Of a stretch of 30,387 bases of DNA, positions 17,890 through 28,115 are shown in pieces. Under the pieces are notes generated by a model. That model saw only the letters and a program-made list of their open reading frames with translations. It had not been told where the DNA came from and did not search any database. The stretch covers positions 1 to 30,387 of the forward strand of contig JANBRJ010000137.1 in the NCBI GenBank assembly GCA_027577595.1. The letters run 5' to 3'. The stretch's first letter is position 1, and each line of letters begins with the position of its first letter. The DNA is from Coemansia sp. RSA 487 (lineage: Eukaryota > Kickxellomycota > Kickxellomycetes > Kickxellales > Kickxellaceae). The position numbers and the translations under genes were made by a program.

Positions 17890-18936
17890 ATGAGTCTAAC
17901 AATGCACAACCCCGAAGCAGGGCAAGCCGTTTTGCTGGTAGCCCGTGCTAGAGCCGAGGCGAATAATCTTGATGCTCTCCAGCAGCTGCGCAATTCGCTT
18001 CTGTCACAAGTCGGATCCTCTGGCAGAGTGGATTTTGAGCAGGTTGATCGCATCGAGGAGGGCGCAGTGAAGCTGGCCAGTGCAAGCTATGACCTTGTCC
18101 TTGTCAGTCCAGTCGAACCACGGCTGGTGGAGCATAGCAGCAAGGTTTTGGGTAAGCTTCTTTTGGCAGTAAAGCCAAAAGGAAAATTGGTTGTTCATGA
18201 GCTTGCACTAGATGCAGACAGCATGCTTGAAACGTCTCCTGTAACACGCACAAAGGAAGATATTATCCAACAGCTAAAATTTGCAGGCTTTGTTGACACT
18301 GAGATCGATTCTACCGAAGATCTTTCGGAACAGGCGCTCAGGGACCTCGCGGAGACACATTGGAATCTTGCAAATGTCAGTCATTTTGTGTCGCAGGCAA
18401 GGGGCCACTTGCGGACGGTTATGGCATCTGCAAAGAAGCCTGCATATAATGTAGGCGCGGCAGCAGCACTTTCATTTGGCAACAAGGCAAAGAAGGCCCA
18501 GAGCAGCAGCGACAGCGACACTGGCAAAACGCAGGAGAAGAAGGTATGGATGCTCAACGTCGAGTCGGACGATGAAGCCGAAATTGAGGACCAAGACGGG
18601 TTGCTAGAGGAAGAGGACCTGATCAAGCCTAACGCAAAAGCCCTTGCGCGGCCTGACGGCATCAAGCCGAGGCGGAAGCCGTGCAAGAACTGCACGTGCG
18701 GACTGGCAGAGGGCGGCGATGTCGATGAGAGCGCTGCATGTGCGCCGGAGGATAGCAAGCCTAAGATGCCGAGGAAGCCTGTGGATGTTGTCAACGTCAA
18801 GTCGTCGTGCGGTAGCTGCAGCCTGGGTGACGCATTTAGGTGCACTGCATGTCCGTACCTTGGAATGCCGGCCTTCAAGCCAGGCGAAAAGGTTACACTT
18901 GGCGGAAGCATGCTTCACGACGACCTCTTGCCATAA
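17890..18936 (+). CDS. dre2: Dre2/anamorsin (CIAPIN1) Fe-S assembly protein
   Basis: Predicted electron carrier of the cytosolic iron-sulfur assembly pathway, which takes electrons from the diflavin reductase Tah18. The open frame begins at a TTG; the first ATG is at 17890, giving 348 residues, close to the family size. Residues 1 to about 165 form the methyltransferase-like domain (YDLVLVSP, GKLLLAVKPKGKLVVHE). An acidic linker follows, then KPCKNCTCGLAEG and the second motif CGSCSLGDAFRCTACPYLGMPAF, which is CX2CX7CX2C and intact. The first motif is normally CX8-11CX2CXC. Here the three downstream cysteines are present, but the expected upstream Cys is Asp (GAC at 18655-18657, in RPDGIKPRRKPC). 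No other Cys lies N-terminal to it. There is no intron. It converges on cyanase with 172 bp between stops. The family call is secure; the ligand change is discussed as a finding. Confidence 0.95.
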   Translation: MSLTMHNPEAGQAVLLVARARAEANNLDALQQLRNSLLSQVGSSGRVDFEQVDRIEEGAVKLASASYDLVLVSPVEPRLVEHSSKVLGKLLLAVKPKGKLVVHELALDADSMLETSPVTRTKEDIIQQLKFAGFVDTEIDSTEDLSEQALRDLAETHWNLANVSHFVSQARGHLRTVMASAKKPAYNVGAAAALSFGNKAKKAQSSSDSDTGKTQEKKVWMLNVESDDEAEIEDQDGLLEEEDLIKPNAKALARPDGIKPRRKPCKNCTCGLAEGGDVDESAACAPEDSKPKMPRKPVDVVNVKSSCGSCSLGDAFRCTACPYLGMPAFKPGEKVTLGGSMLHDDLLP

Positions 18937-19108
18937 ACACAGTTTATCTTCCTCTTGAACAAGCCTTGGTCCGTCCGTATAGATATTTTTTACCACATAA
19001 AAGCCATGCAAAAGGGCACAATTGCAAAAAAAAATACTCTGGAAAATACAGTTGTTGTGACAAGGAGTCTACAAGCACCCCTTCGGTTCATTGGCTGGGG
19101 GGCCAACC

Positions 19109-19709
19109 CTACCAGCTGTGGTATGGAATGTACTTTGATTCAAGGACCAGCTTAACGTCGGCCCCTTTGGCGGTCGTGTTCTTTTCAATGCGAACCTTCA
19201 TGTTTGGAGCACTCACTGCACCGTCGCCCAGCTTTTCGGTTATCACAGAACGGATGGCGGGCTTGTAGAGCTCAAGCGCTTCTTGGAACGGATACACGAC
19301 CGGATCCGTTGTACGCGATGCTGCTGTCTCGCGCAGAGGCGGACCGGAAATCCGGAAATCCTCTTCCAGAGTTTCTGCAGAAAGATTGAGAAGATCTGCA
19401 AGTAGCTGGATATCTTTGACAGAGGGTGCTGCACGGCCATAGAATAGCGCTGCCGTCCATACCTCATCGTGCGAGATATGCCTTGCTATATGGGCAAACC
19501 TACAGCATCCATCCATAAAGGTGCATCAGCGCAGAGCCTTGGCAGTGATACATCATTCTTTTTATTTTTAGAAAAGCTCAGTTCCAGTAAATTCAGCAAA
19601 CATGCAAAAAAAAAAACACATGCTATACTGAGGCTTACGTGAGCTTCTGACGTGTCTTTTCATGGAGCAGCTTTGCACAAGCAAGTGGCAGAGACTCGAT
19701 ATCGTTCAT
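19109..19709 (-). CDS. cyanate hydratase (cyanase)-like protein, two exons
   Basis: Cyanase converts cyanate and bicarbonate to ammonia and CO2. Exon 1 is 19709-19639 and exon 2 is 19499-19109. The intron, 19638-19500 (139 nt), begins GTAAGC, ends CTGTAG and is phase 2. Splicing gives 153 residues (E. coli enzyme 156). It joins the N-terminal helical domain CAKLLHEKTRQKLTFAHIAR to SHDEVWTAALFYGRAAPS. The C-terminal dimer domain has TEKLGDGAVSAPNM and SKYIPYHSW. Of the E. coli catalytic triad Arg96, Glu99 and Ser122, the Glu (97 here) and Ser (120) are kept. The Arg position is Pro94 (VYPFQE against the usual YRFYE; codon at 19291-19289). The usual GIMSAI is also GAVSAP. The protein is therefore a cyanase by fold, but its activity is uncertain. 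Confidence 0.88.
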
Positions 19710-20167
19710 CGGTGCAGCAGTTGTTGTGGTTTATAAAAAGAGATGATAATGCAAAGTGTTGGCAGAGGAAAGCAAAGATGCTGGCTAGCATTGTATAGAG
19801 CTCAAAAAGTCGATTTCAAGCTCTGTTTACACAAGCGATGATTCGCTGGAATGATCAGGTAATTGAAGCATGGTCAAAATTCTTTGTGTATTTTTAGATT
19901 TTCATGTTGAGTCCCACTTTTTTTTAAGAGCACAGGAACTGCAGCTCCTAGGTAGCCTTCTTTCAGTCCTAAAAGCCCTTTCTTTCTCTCTCTTTTTACT
20001 GCTTTTCTGGCCTTTTTCGTTTACTGTTTTGCCATCGACCACTTTTTTATTGTTGGCACAAGACAAGCTATATATACTAGGCTTGCACGTTAAAAAGGGT
20101 CTCTTTTCCTCACACGCCTATTACTTCACAAGCACGACTCAGAACACAGCGCACCTGAAAGCACACA
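19710..20167. promoter_or_regulatory. divergent region, cyanase / first DUF7137-type gene
   Basis: This is pyrimidine-rich from 19910 (CTTTCTCTCTCTTTTTACTGC). A TATATATA box at 20069-20076 lies 92 bases before the ATG at 20168. A plus-strand frame across 19870-20256 reads through the next gene's exon in another register and is not regarded as real. Confidence 0.55.
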
Positions 20168-21218
20168 ATGCGGGGTGCTACATTGTATCGGTTCCTTGCT
20201 GTGGCGCTGCTTGCGCTGCTTTGTCTGGCCAACCCGTCGCTCGCTCAGAACGGTAAGTTGTTTTGAACTGGCTCTGACAAAAAACATCCTAGCTCGTTTG
20301 TCTGAACAAGCGAAGCAGAAGAAATGGCCATCAGTGCTCAGTGATTGTCTGCTATCGTGTACAATGGTGTTATAAAAGCACATTTACTAACTGCGAGCCC
20401 CAACAAAAGCTGTGCCTGGTGTTACCTCAGTAGATAACAGCGGAGGCAACACTGACGCGTCTACAGAAAGCACCGCGACAAAGACCGACAATGAGAACAC
20501 GAGCACGCCGACACCGTCGAAATCGAGATCTTCCGGGGACGCTTCAGAGGACGGAAGCAAATCGGGCGACAGTGGAAGCACCTCATCAGAAAACAACAAA
20601 TCTAGGGGAAACTCTAGCGACGAGCCCACATCTGCCGACGATAACAACTCTGACGAGGACCCTAGTGAGTCGTTTGACGAGAGTTATGAGGAAACGGGCA
20701 TGCCTGGGACTGTCTCGCTGCAAACGCCCAACCTGATGACAATACCCACTCCGATGTTTGCCATCGGGGATCAAGTCGTTCTCGGCTGGAACTACAGCTC
20801 AGATACATTGCGTCCCCCGGAAAAGCTGTCCATCTGCGGCAGCTTCCCCACTGGAAGCAGCGCATCGACAGACTCAACACAGCCTTGCAACTGGTACATC
20901 GCCCAGGACATTCCGGGCAACTCGCGCAACTATACCTGGGACACTGTAACCCAGGGAGCGCCAGGCGTCGCTTTTTCTGAGGGTTCCGGCTACCGGCTGT
21001 ACTTCTTTGACAGCGCATATGGCGTCAGCAACTCATCGCCAGGTGCTGGACGAATCACGCCTACGCCGTTCTGGTTTAACATGTACCGCTCGCGCTATGG
21101 ACTGACGAACGATGGCGTTCCTGCTGGATACAACCCCAGTGCTGCAACCGCTGTAGCCATCCACGCGTGGACTGTTGTTGTTGGTATTGCGCTGAGCATC
21201 GTATGCGTAATGGCGTAG
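20168..21218 (+). CDS. secreted DUF7137-type protein, probable GPI anchor (copy 1)
   Basis: Exon 1 is 20168-20252 and exon 2 is 20410-21218. The intron, 20253-20409, begins GTAAGT, has a perfect TACTAAC branch site, ends AAAAG and is phase 1. The 297-residue product starts with a signal peptide (MRGATLYRFLAVALLALLCL, cleavage near SLA-QN). A Ser/Thr/Asp/Asn-rich stalk follows (about 35-125). A compact domain of about 140 residues comes next (FAIGDQVVLGWNYSS, NYTWDTVTQGAPG, EGSGYRLYFFDSAYG, MYRSRYGLTNDGVP), then a C-terminal hydrophobic tail, as in GPI-anchored wall proteins. The core resembles the fungal DUF7137 domain, of unknown function. Two cysteines (SICGSF and QPCNWY) may form a disulfide; copy 2 lacks them. 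It is paralogous to the next gene. Confidence 0.8.
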
Positions 21219-22088
21219 CTGTAGCATCTTCAACTCCAATCTACACTTTTGCCTGCGCCAACGGGGTAGAAAGCACCGCAATAGCAGCCAGCACGCTTCA
21301 GCATCAACACCTAACTCTTCCAATGTCCAGGGTTTCCCTTTCTTTCTTTTACTTTTCGTTTATGTTACATGGGAATGCAGCTGGACCACAACATATCAAC
21401 ATCGCATACGTATGATATTTCAGAAACCAATGTTCTTGAAAAAAAAAAAGAAAAGCTCTTACACTACCTCTTTATTAGCTTCTTGTACGAAATTGGAACT
21501 GAGCAAAGCCACACAGATGTGCTTTTGGTTGCCAGTTCAGATCTGAGCCATTTCAAGAAAGAGAAAATATGCCTACTATTGTGTTTGTGGCTTCCCTCTC
21601 CTGCGGTGCCAGACACAAACCGTGATTGTGCCTCCTTCCTCAGACAACCAGTATAACCAACAAAAGAAAACAAAGGGGCCCAGTTTACTGCTTATTTTCC
21701 CATCAGCCCAAGCAACACACCTTCCCTTTTGTTGTTTGGACACACGCTGTTTTGGTTCTTCTCAGGCTTTGCACACCAGGCGCGGTTGAGCTTCTTGCCG
21801 ACAGAACTGGGAAAGAAATGGCAAAGCTTTTTCCTGGTTGTGTAGTAAAGCTGCTTTTTTGCTGGCTATTTCTCTTTTCTGCTGTCCATATTATACTATA
21901 TTAGGCTCATTTTCTTTTACAAAATACCGTTCGCTTTGCGCGTACTTTATAAAGCTAGTGGTGTTTATTTTCTTTGTTAGCATTTTTATAAGTGCCATCA
22001 TAGGGCTATATTCCTTTCTAATTTTGCATATATCTGGAGATCCTTGTTGTTGGCGTGTAAACAGAATATACGTAATACAGCCATTGCG
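21219..22088. promoter_or_regulatory. intergenic region between the DUF7137-type paralogues
   Basis: This 870 bp AT-rich, T-tract-rich stretch has no recognisable gene. A TATAAA at 21948-21953 lies 141 bases before the second paralogue's ATG. The short plus-strand frames at 21369-21656 and 21838-22140 show no family features. Confidence 0.5.
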
Positions 22089-23132
22089 ATGCTACTTGGT
22101 GTACCTCACAGATTGGTACTTGTTACCTTGGCACTTCTAGTGCTGTTGTCGCTGCTCCAGCACAGCGTATCTGCAGATGGTAAGCATACAAAATCTTCAG
22201 ACATACGGCAGATTGGCTTTTTGTAATCATGTTGTAGCTTTTAGAGAGTAAGAGCAAAGCAAAGAGCTAACAACTCTCGTGTCGTGATAATCATGGATAT
22301 ACGTCTAACAATCATTAGTATTGCTGTTTATCTTGTATCCATAGGCGCAAAGGACTCGGGCGCTACCAATAAAGCCAGCGAGAACGGAGACAGCCAGGTA
22401 GGCGATAGTGATGATAAAAACGACCGCGACCTGACTCTAAATGTTGGTGGCAACAGTAACAGTCCAACAGCAACCACCGGTAACAGCAATAGCAATAGCG
22501 ACAACGGATTTGGAATTTCACTGAATAATAGCAACAACTCTGATTCTCCCTCAAAGACAAGTGATTCCAAATCACCGTCAAGCACCAGCAGCGGCACCAG
22601 CAACGGCCAGCCCGGTCGCATTGTTATGAAAACTCCGCCTCGGTCTGTAGAGTCCCCGCTGTTCGAAATCAACTCCAAGGTAAAACTGCAGTGGGACTAT
22701 GACAACAATATGAAGAAGGCGCCGTCCCGGATCACGCTTCGTGGCCAGATGCCTGATGGGTTCTATCAGCCTGGAACGACAAAGCCGCTGTACTGGTATA
22801 TTGGCCAGAACGTCAGCGCAGCAAACATGGCATACACGTGGGACACAATCACCGAAAGCCCGCCTGGATACACGCTTAGAGAGGGTAACGGCTACAAGCT
22901 GTTCATCTACGACAGTGACATTGGCTGGGATAACAGCACCCATGTGTATCCAGGACGGCTGTTCCAGTTCATGCTGCCGTTTTCCATGTACAATTCGCGC
23001 TATGACCAGACCAACGACGGCGTGCCAAGGAACTACAATCCCAATGCTGGATCACATTTTGCATCAACGGCTGTAGCTCTTTGGACTGCGGCGCTTGTAT
23101 CTGTGCTAGTGACATTTGGTGCCTTGGGATAA
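22089..23132 (+). CDS. secreted DUF7137-type protein, probable GPI anchor (copy 2)
   Basis: Exon 1 is 22089-22179 and exon 2 is 22345-23132. The intron, 22180-22344, begins GTAAGC, has a CTAAC branch, ends CATAG and is phase 1, just after the signal peptide exactly as in copy 1. The 292-residue product has a signal peptide (LVLVTLALLVLLSLLQHSVSA), a Ser/Asn/Gly/Asp-rich stalk (about 35-110), and the same core as copy 1 (VKLQWDYDN, YTWDTITESPPG, EGNGYKLFIYDSDIG, MYNSRYDQTNDGVPRNYNP). A hydrophobic tail consistent with GPI attachment ends it. The two cysteines of copy 1 are Arg and Leu here (TLRGQM, KPLYWY), so a disulfide is missing. The tandem position, shared intron and shared core show a local duplication, not recent given the divergence of the stalks. 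A cell-wall location is inferred. Confidence 0.8.
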
Positions 23133-23390
23133 AGTCCCGCTGGGTTTAGATTATAATCCACCTTTCTAGCAACGTTCCTTTTTTAATCCAGCTGTTTCCT
23201 TCTCCGCAAATGGAGGCGGGAGGTGCACATACAGTAAAGCGATGGTAAATGCAAAAGGACATAGATAGATGAAATGTATTATAAGGTGATCAGACATTGC
23301 CTTTATCGTCTCAAAAAGCATAGTAATTGAGAATTTAAAGAAAAAATAAAGGGAGTGGTTTGCAGCTCTTTCCACAAAGATACAAGACCA

Positions 23391-24169
23391 TCAAGCATAG
23401 TTGAGACGGAAAACATCGTTGTAAATAAAGTATCCGTTATCCTCGACAAGTTGGAACATCTGCGTGTATTGCTGGGGCTTTGTCTCCTCGTCCACAAGAA
23501 GCTGCCCAGTCACTACAATGACAACCGACTTGACGTTGGGAAGCGAAGGCTGAACGTCAATGGTGGTTATCTTGTGTGCAACTCGCTGGAACGGTAATGA
23601 CGATATTTTTTCCATAATGTTCTCCGCGCCCTGGTATGGAGAACCCTCCCAGGTCATCATCGACACGCTCCTCTACATAGTTCAATATCCATAAACACAG
23701 CTTGAAATGGAATTTGGTTAGATAGGAGGTGAGCATGAGAGTTAGCAGGACAATGTACACGGGATGGCTAAATACAAGGTGGTGCTTGCTAAGCACATAA
23801 TTTTGCCATTCTACAGCCGTTCCTGAAACGAGACAGTCAAAAAAACAGTGGTGTGTTTGGTGGTAGCGCAAGTCATGCAAAGCTATATTGGCTTCACAGT
23901 ACACATTGCATACGGTTTTCGCGCTCCTTTTCTGGGATTTTGCCAGACAGATGAGGTGTTTCTGTTACACTTTATGTTGACTGGGTTAAGTGTCGGTAGT
24001 ATCTATCCCGCTCATTTCACCTCACAAGTAGGCAGTTTTGTAGCTGCCAAAGATGACTCATGCAACTGAATCAACGTACATAAAGAGATGCCAGTCCGCT
24101 GCGTTCCGAGTCGAATGTCTGGTAGTAGAATTCGACAAACTGCTTGCCAATAGCCTCAAGGTCGCTCAT
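23391..24169 (-). CDS. ntf2: nuclear transport factor 2 (NTF2), two exons
   Basis: NTF2 carries Ran-GDP into the nucleus as a homodimer. Exon 1 is 24169-24080 (30 codons, MSDLEAIGKQFVEFYYQTFD to ASLY) and exon 2 is 23672-23391. The intron, 24079-23673, is phase 0 and 407 nt long, the longest in the window, with a less usual GTACGT donor and an ATGTAG acceptor. The 123-residue product continues RSVSMMTWEGSPYQGAENI, SSLPFQRVAHKITTIDVQPS, VTGQLLVDEE and ends in FRLNYA, a full-length normal NTF2. The acidic Ran-binding region near YNDVFRLNYA is kept. The splice call rests on the join restoring the family sequence (SLY then R...SMMTWEG). It is divergent from UPF1, with 505 bp between starts. Confidence 0.93.
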
Positions 24170-24674
24170 TGTCGCTGCGTTGGTTGGAGTTTGGTGATTA
24201 ACAAGAAAGGAAAAGGAAATAAATGGGCAAATATGAAAGATTAAAGTAAAAAGGCTCAGCTAAATCAGGTTTAGAAAATGAAGAATAGAAAGGAAAAGCT
24301 CAGGAACTAGGGTTTTTGGCCTGTCAATTTATATTTGATTGGACGCTGAAGCTGTGAGCCCCAATTGGCGGTTGAGCTGGCTTTAGAACCTGAAATTTTT
24401 CGCTCCTTTTTTTTGCCAAGTGCTAGTGGCTTCAATTCACAAAAGTTTTCTTTCTGCTTCATATTATTTAGTTTTCGGCTTTTTTTTTTTTTTAGAATCT
24501 CTCTAGATTGCACTTGCAGATTCAGCTAAATGTCAGAGTAGAAGGACGCTGTGCTCTTTCAAGCTCACTTTTTTCCTGGCTGCCTTCTATATTTTATTCA
24601 TTTATTTATTTTGGCAGCAACAGTTTGACGCAGACCACGGACTGTCCTGCTTCTTTTATACCCTCTTCCTACCA
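24170..24674. promoter_or_regulatory. divergent promoter, NTF2 / UPF1
   Basis: This has a run of T near 24480-24495 and an AT-rich block before UPF1 (TTTTATTCATTTATTTATTTT around 24590). An ATG at 24530 opens a four-codon frame (ATG TCA GAG TAG) that closes at 24541, a minimal upstream ORF if the transcript starts before it. Confidence 0.5.
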
Positions 24675-27600
24675 ATGTATGAGAAAGAGCCACTTTCTGT
24701 AGACGCTGTTTCAACCCCGGTCGAACAGAGGCAAGATCAAGAAAGTACCACTATCAACGAGCATGCCTGCGCTCTGGACAAAACTGCTGGTGTCAGCGAC
24801 GTCGATGACTTGCAGCTCTCGCAACTTTCCCTAGCTGATAGCCGGGGCATGGAACACGCCGACTGCAGCGAATCCCCTCCCGAGCACGCCTGTGCTTACT
24901 GCGGCGTGCACGACCAAAGCTGCGTCATAAAATGCCTGGCGTGCAAGAAATGGTTTTGCAACGCGCGTGGAGACACCTCCAGCTCCCACATTATATGGCA
25001 CTTGGTCAGGGCCCATCACAAGGAGGTGCAGCTTCATCCAGGTAGCCAGCTCGGTGACACGATCCTCGAGTGTTACAACTGTGGCGTGCGCAACGTGTTT
25101 TCGCTTGGGTTCATTCCTGCAAAGGGTGACACTGTTGTGGTTATTCTTTGCAGGCCGTGTGCCTCTGCGCCATCGTCAAAGGATGTGATGTGGGACACCA
25201 CCCAATGGCAGCCCCTTATCCACGAGCGCCAGCTGATTAGCTGGCTGGTTAGGGTGCCGTCTGCCAAGGCGCTTAGGGACGCAAAGAAAATGAGCTCCCA
25301 GCAGATCAGCAGCATTGAAGACATGTGGGCTCGGAGTATTGGTCCAACCAGTAACGATGCTGGCAAGACTGAGGCTGAGATGGGGATGAACAAGGTTCTG
25401 CTTCGCTATGAGGATGCATACCAGTACCAGAACATATTTGGGCCGCTTGTCAAGGTGGAAGCGGACTATGATCGCCGCATGAAGGAGGCGCAGACAGAAG
25501 ACGGGATTACAGTGCGTTGGGACTCTGGATTGAACCGCCGTAGACTAGCCTACTTCAAGCTGCCAAAGTACGAGCTTGGCGAGGTTCGCTTAGCAGTTGG
25601 AGACGAGCTTCGCCTCTCCCACTCTGGTGCTTTCCTAAACGAGCCCTGGAGCGGCAGTGGCAACGTCATCAAGCTACCAAACAGTACCAGTGATGAAATA
25701 TGCGTCGAGATGGCATCTATAGATGTGCCGGCTAATATCTCCAGCGACTTTTCTGTCGACTTTGTATGGAAGTCAACCACATTTGACCGCATGCAAAGTG
25801 CCATGAAAAGGTTTGCGGTCATGGAGTCGTCTGTTAGCGAGTATATATACCATAAGCTTCTGGGCCACGACATACAGAAGGTTGAGCTCGACACAAAGTA
25901 TCCCAGGCAGTTCAATGCGCCGGGGCTACCAGAACTCAATGCGTCGCAAATTGACGCAATAAAATCGGCACTCAAAAGCCCGCTTAGTCTGATCCAGGGC
26001 CCTCCAGGCACTGGCAAAACAGTCACCTCGGCAACGCTGGTCTACCATTTGGCCAAGGCAAATACCGGAAAGGTGCTTGTGTGCGCGCCAAGCAATGTTG
26101 CAGTGGACCAGCTAACAGAAAAAATCCACAGCACCGGACTGCGTGTTGTGCGTGTAACTGCTCGCAGCCGCGAGGAACTAGAGTCCCGTATTTCCAATCT
26201 TGAGCTGCACACGCAAGCACTGATGAACGACACCATCCCCGAGCTCCAGAAGCTTCATCGTCTCAAAATGACCGTTGGCGAACTGAGCATCAAAGATCAG
26301 GCCCAGCATCGCAGACTGCGTCTAGAATCGGAGATGGAAATTCTCAAGCATGCCGATGTCATCCTGTGTACTTGCGCTGGTGCTGGTGATAAGCGCCTGT
26401 CAAAGTTTCAATTCCGCACTGTCCTGATCGATGAGAGCACGCAGGCTTCCGAGCCTGAGAGCTTGATTCCATTGGTGATGGGTGCACGCCAGGTCGTGCT
26501 TATCGGCGATCATCAGCAACTTGGCCCAGTGATAGTTAGCAAAACAGCAGCTAGCGCCGGTCTGAGCCAGTCGTTGTTTGAGCGGCTTGTGCTCCTTGGT
26601 TTGCGTCCGCATCGCCTGGTTGTGCAGTATCGCATGCACCCTTGTTTGTCCGAGTTCCCAAGCAACTTCTTCTACGAGGGCTCGCTGCAGAACGGTGTCA
26701 CTGCCCAGGAAAGAACGCGCAATGGTATTGGGTTCCCGTGGCCCAACCCGGACAAGCCAATGATGCTCCTTGCTTGCGGCGGCGCAGAAGAGATAGCCTC
26801 AAGCGGAACATCGTATATCAATCGGTTCGAAGCTAGCGCTTGCGAGAAAATCGTCACTTGCATGCTAAAGGCGAATTTGGACCCTGAGCAGATCGGCGTC
26901 ATCACGCCTTACGAGGGACAGCGGAGCTGGATTGTGCACCACATGTCGCAGGTTGGCTCTTTGGTCGGCAGCCTTTACAAGGATGTGGAGGTCGCAAGCG
27001 TCGACGCGTTCCAAGGCCGTGAGAAGGACTATATCATTGTCAGCTGTGTGCGCAATAATGACCACCATGGCATTGGTTTTCTGAGCGACCCCAGGCGTCT
27101 GAACGTTGCGCTCACTCGTGCCAAATACGGTATCATAGTCCTTGGTAGCCCCAGAGCGCTCAGCCGAAACCCACTCTGGCATGAGCTTCTTTCCTACTAT
27201 AAGGCACATAGCGTGCTGGTCGAGGGGCAGCTCGACAGCCTTGTTCAGAGCACTGCTCGGCTTAGCAAACCCCGCATGCCGAGAGGAAGCCAGCCGCTGG
27301 CCGCAAGGAGCATGGCCATCCAAGCCAACACTGCCCCAGGTGCTGCAAGCAGCAATCGTCTGGCTCAACTTGTTGGTCGCAGCACAATGCGCTACATCCC
27401 GCCAGATCTGGAGCCTTCAGTTGGCCAGCCTGCATCCGCGGGCACGAACAATAACCTCGTCGGAAACGATTCGTTGGTCGCGTTGAACAACTCGCTTTAC
27501 AGGAACAACATTGTTGGCGGGGCCACAGCATCACTGCTCACTCAAGCTTCCTACATGGACCAGCTATCGTCGCAGTTCTTTTCGCAAGACTTTGACCTTC

Positions 27601-28115
27601 AATCACAACACCTGACTCAGCACGACACTGTGCTGCTTGGTGGCTCTTCTGGAAGCAGAAGTGGCAATGGCGCACCATATACACAGTCAATAAGCGAAAC
27701 CCAAACATCATCACCTTCCACCTCTGCGACTGCTGTTGCCGATGGCCAGGCGTCTGGTGATGCACAGTATGGCAAGATAGGAAACACATTCAACCCACGG
27801 ATGCATGCCTCTATAATGTTCAGCCAGAGCGATCGCGTATTCATTGCAAATGCGTCGAATTCCAGCACTGGCGGATCGACAGCAGCTTCTGAAAACATGA
27901 ATTCGCTACGCAATATTTCTGCCAGAGCTGGAAAGGGTCCTGCTCCTTTGAACGCACGAATGCCATACGTCAGCGGTAACAGCAGCCATATGCAATCGCA
28001 GCAGTTCCTGACGCAAGAGTCCGCAATGTATGATGGCATATCGCAATTTACAATGGCTGACGGTGCATCTCAGTTCACACAAGAGTTTAGCACTCAGAAC
28101 TTTACGCAGTACTAA
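24675..28115 (+). CDS. upf1: UPF1 RNA helicase (nonsense-mediated decay)
   Basis: Predicted ATP-dependent SF1 RNA helicase, the central factor of nonsense-mediated mRNA decay. The 1146 residues start at ATG 24675 with no intron. The N-terminus has an acidic segment, then the UPF2-binding CH zinc domain (about 71-165; [20 protein letters not shown], then [12 protein letters not shown] and ECYNCGVRN). Two RecA-like domains follow with the Walker A GPPGTGKT at 442-449, DEST at 587-590, GDHQQLGP at 611-618, QYRMHP at 651-656, [10 protein letters not shown] at about 777 and [10 protein letters not shown] at about 810. The C-terminal 290 residues are low complexity with 16 Ser-Gln or Thr-Gln pairs by my count, ending FTQY, like the SQ domain phosphorylated by SMG1/ATM-type kinases in animals. 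Budding-yeast Upf1 has a much shorter tail. Confidence 0.97.
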   Translation: MYEKEPLSVDAVSTPVEQRQDQESTTINEHACALDKTAGVSDVDDLQLSQLSLADSRGMEHADCSESPPEHACAYCGVHDQSCVIKCLACKKWFCNARGDTSSSHIIWHLVRAHHKEVQLHPGSQLGDTILECYNCGVRNVFSLGFIPAKGDTVVVILCRPCASAPSSKDVMWDTTQWQPLIHERQLISWLVRVPSAKALRDAKKMSSQQISSIEDMWARSIGPTSNDAGKTEAEMGMNKVLLRYEDAYQYQNIFGPLVKVEADYDRRMKEAQTEDGITVRWDSGLNRRRLAYFKLPKYELGEVRLAVGDELRLSHSGAFLNEPWSGSGNVIKLPNSTSDEICVEMASIDVPANISSDFSVDFVWKSTTFDRMQSAMKRFAVMESSVSEYIYHKLLGHDIQKVELDTKYPRQFNAPGLPELNASQIDAIKSALKSPLSLIQGPPGTGKTVTSATLVYHLAKANTGKVLVCAPSNVAVDQLTEKIHSTGLRVVRVTARSREELESRISNLELHTQALMNDTIPELQKLHRLKMTVGELSIKDQAQHRRLRLESEMEILKHADVILCTCAGAGDKRLSKFQFRTVLIDESTQASEPESLIPLVMGARQVVLIGDHQQLGPVIVSKTAASAGLSQSLFERLVLLGLRPHRLVVQYRMHPCLSEFPSNFFYEGSLQNGVTAQERTRNGIGFPWPNPDKPMMLLACGGAEEIASSGTSYINRFEASACEKIVTCMLKANLDPEQIGVITPYEGQRSWIVHHMSQVGSLVGSLYKDVEVASVDAFQGREKDYIIVSCVRNNDHHGIGFLSDPRRLNVALTRAKYGIIVLGSPRALSRNPLWHELLSYYKAHSVLVEGQLDSLVQSTARLSKPRMPRGSQPLAARSMAIQANTAPGAASSNRLAQLVGRSTMRYIPPDLEPSVGQPASAGTNNNLVGNDSLVALNNSLYRNNIVGGATASLLTQASYMDQLSSQFFSQDFDLQSQHLTQHDTVLLGGSSGSRSGNGAPYTQSISETQTSSPSTSATAVADGQASGDAQYGKIGNTFNPRMHASIMFSQSDRVFIANASNSSTGGSTAASENMNSLRNISARAGKGPAPLNARMPYVSGNSSHMQSQQFLTQESAMYDGISQFTMADGASQFTQEFSTQNFTQY

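Noticed and set aside
20387-20647. Minus-strand frame opposite the Ser/Thr stalk of DUF7137-type copy 1
   Set aside because: Low-complexity coding repeats create open antisense frames; nothing supports a gene.
23557-23904. Minus-strand frame running through the NTF2 intron into exon 2 in another register
   Set aside because: The NTF2 join at 24080/23672 restores the full family sequence, so the intronic frame is not needed.
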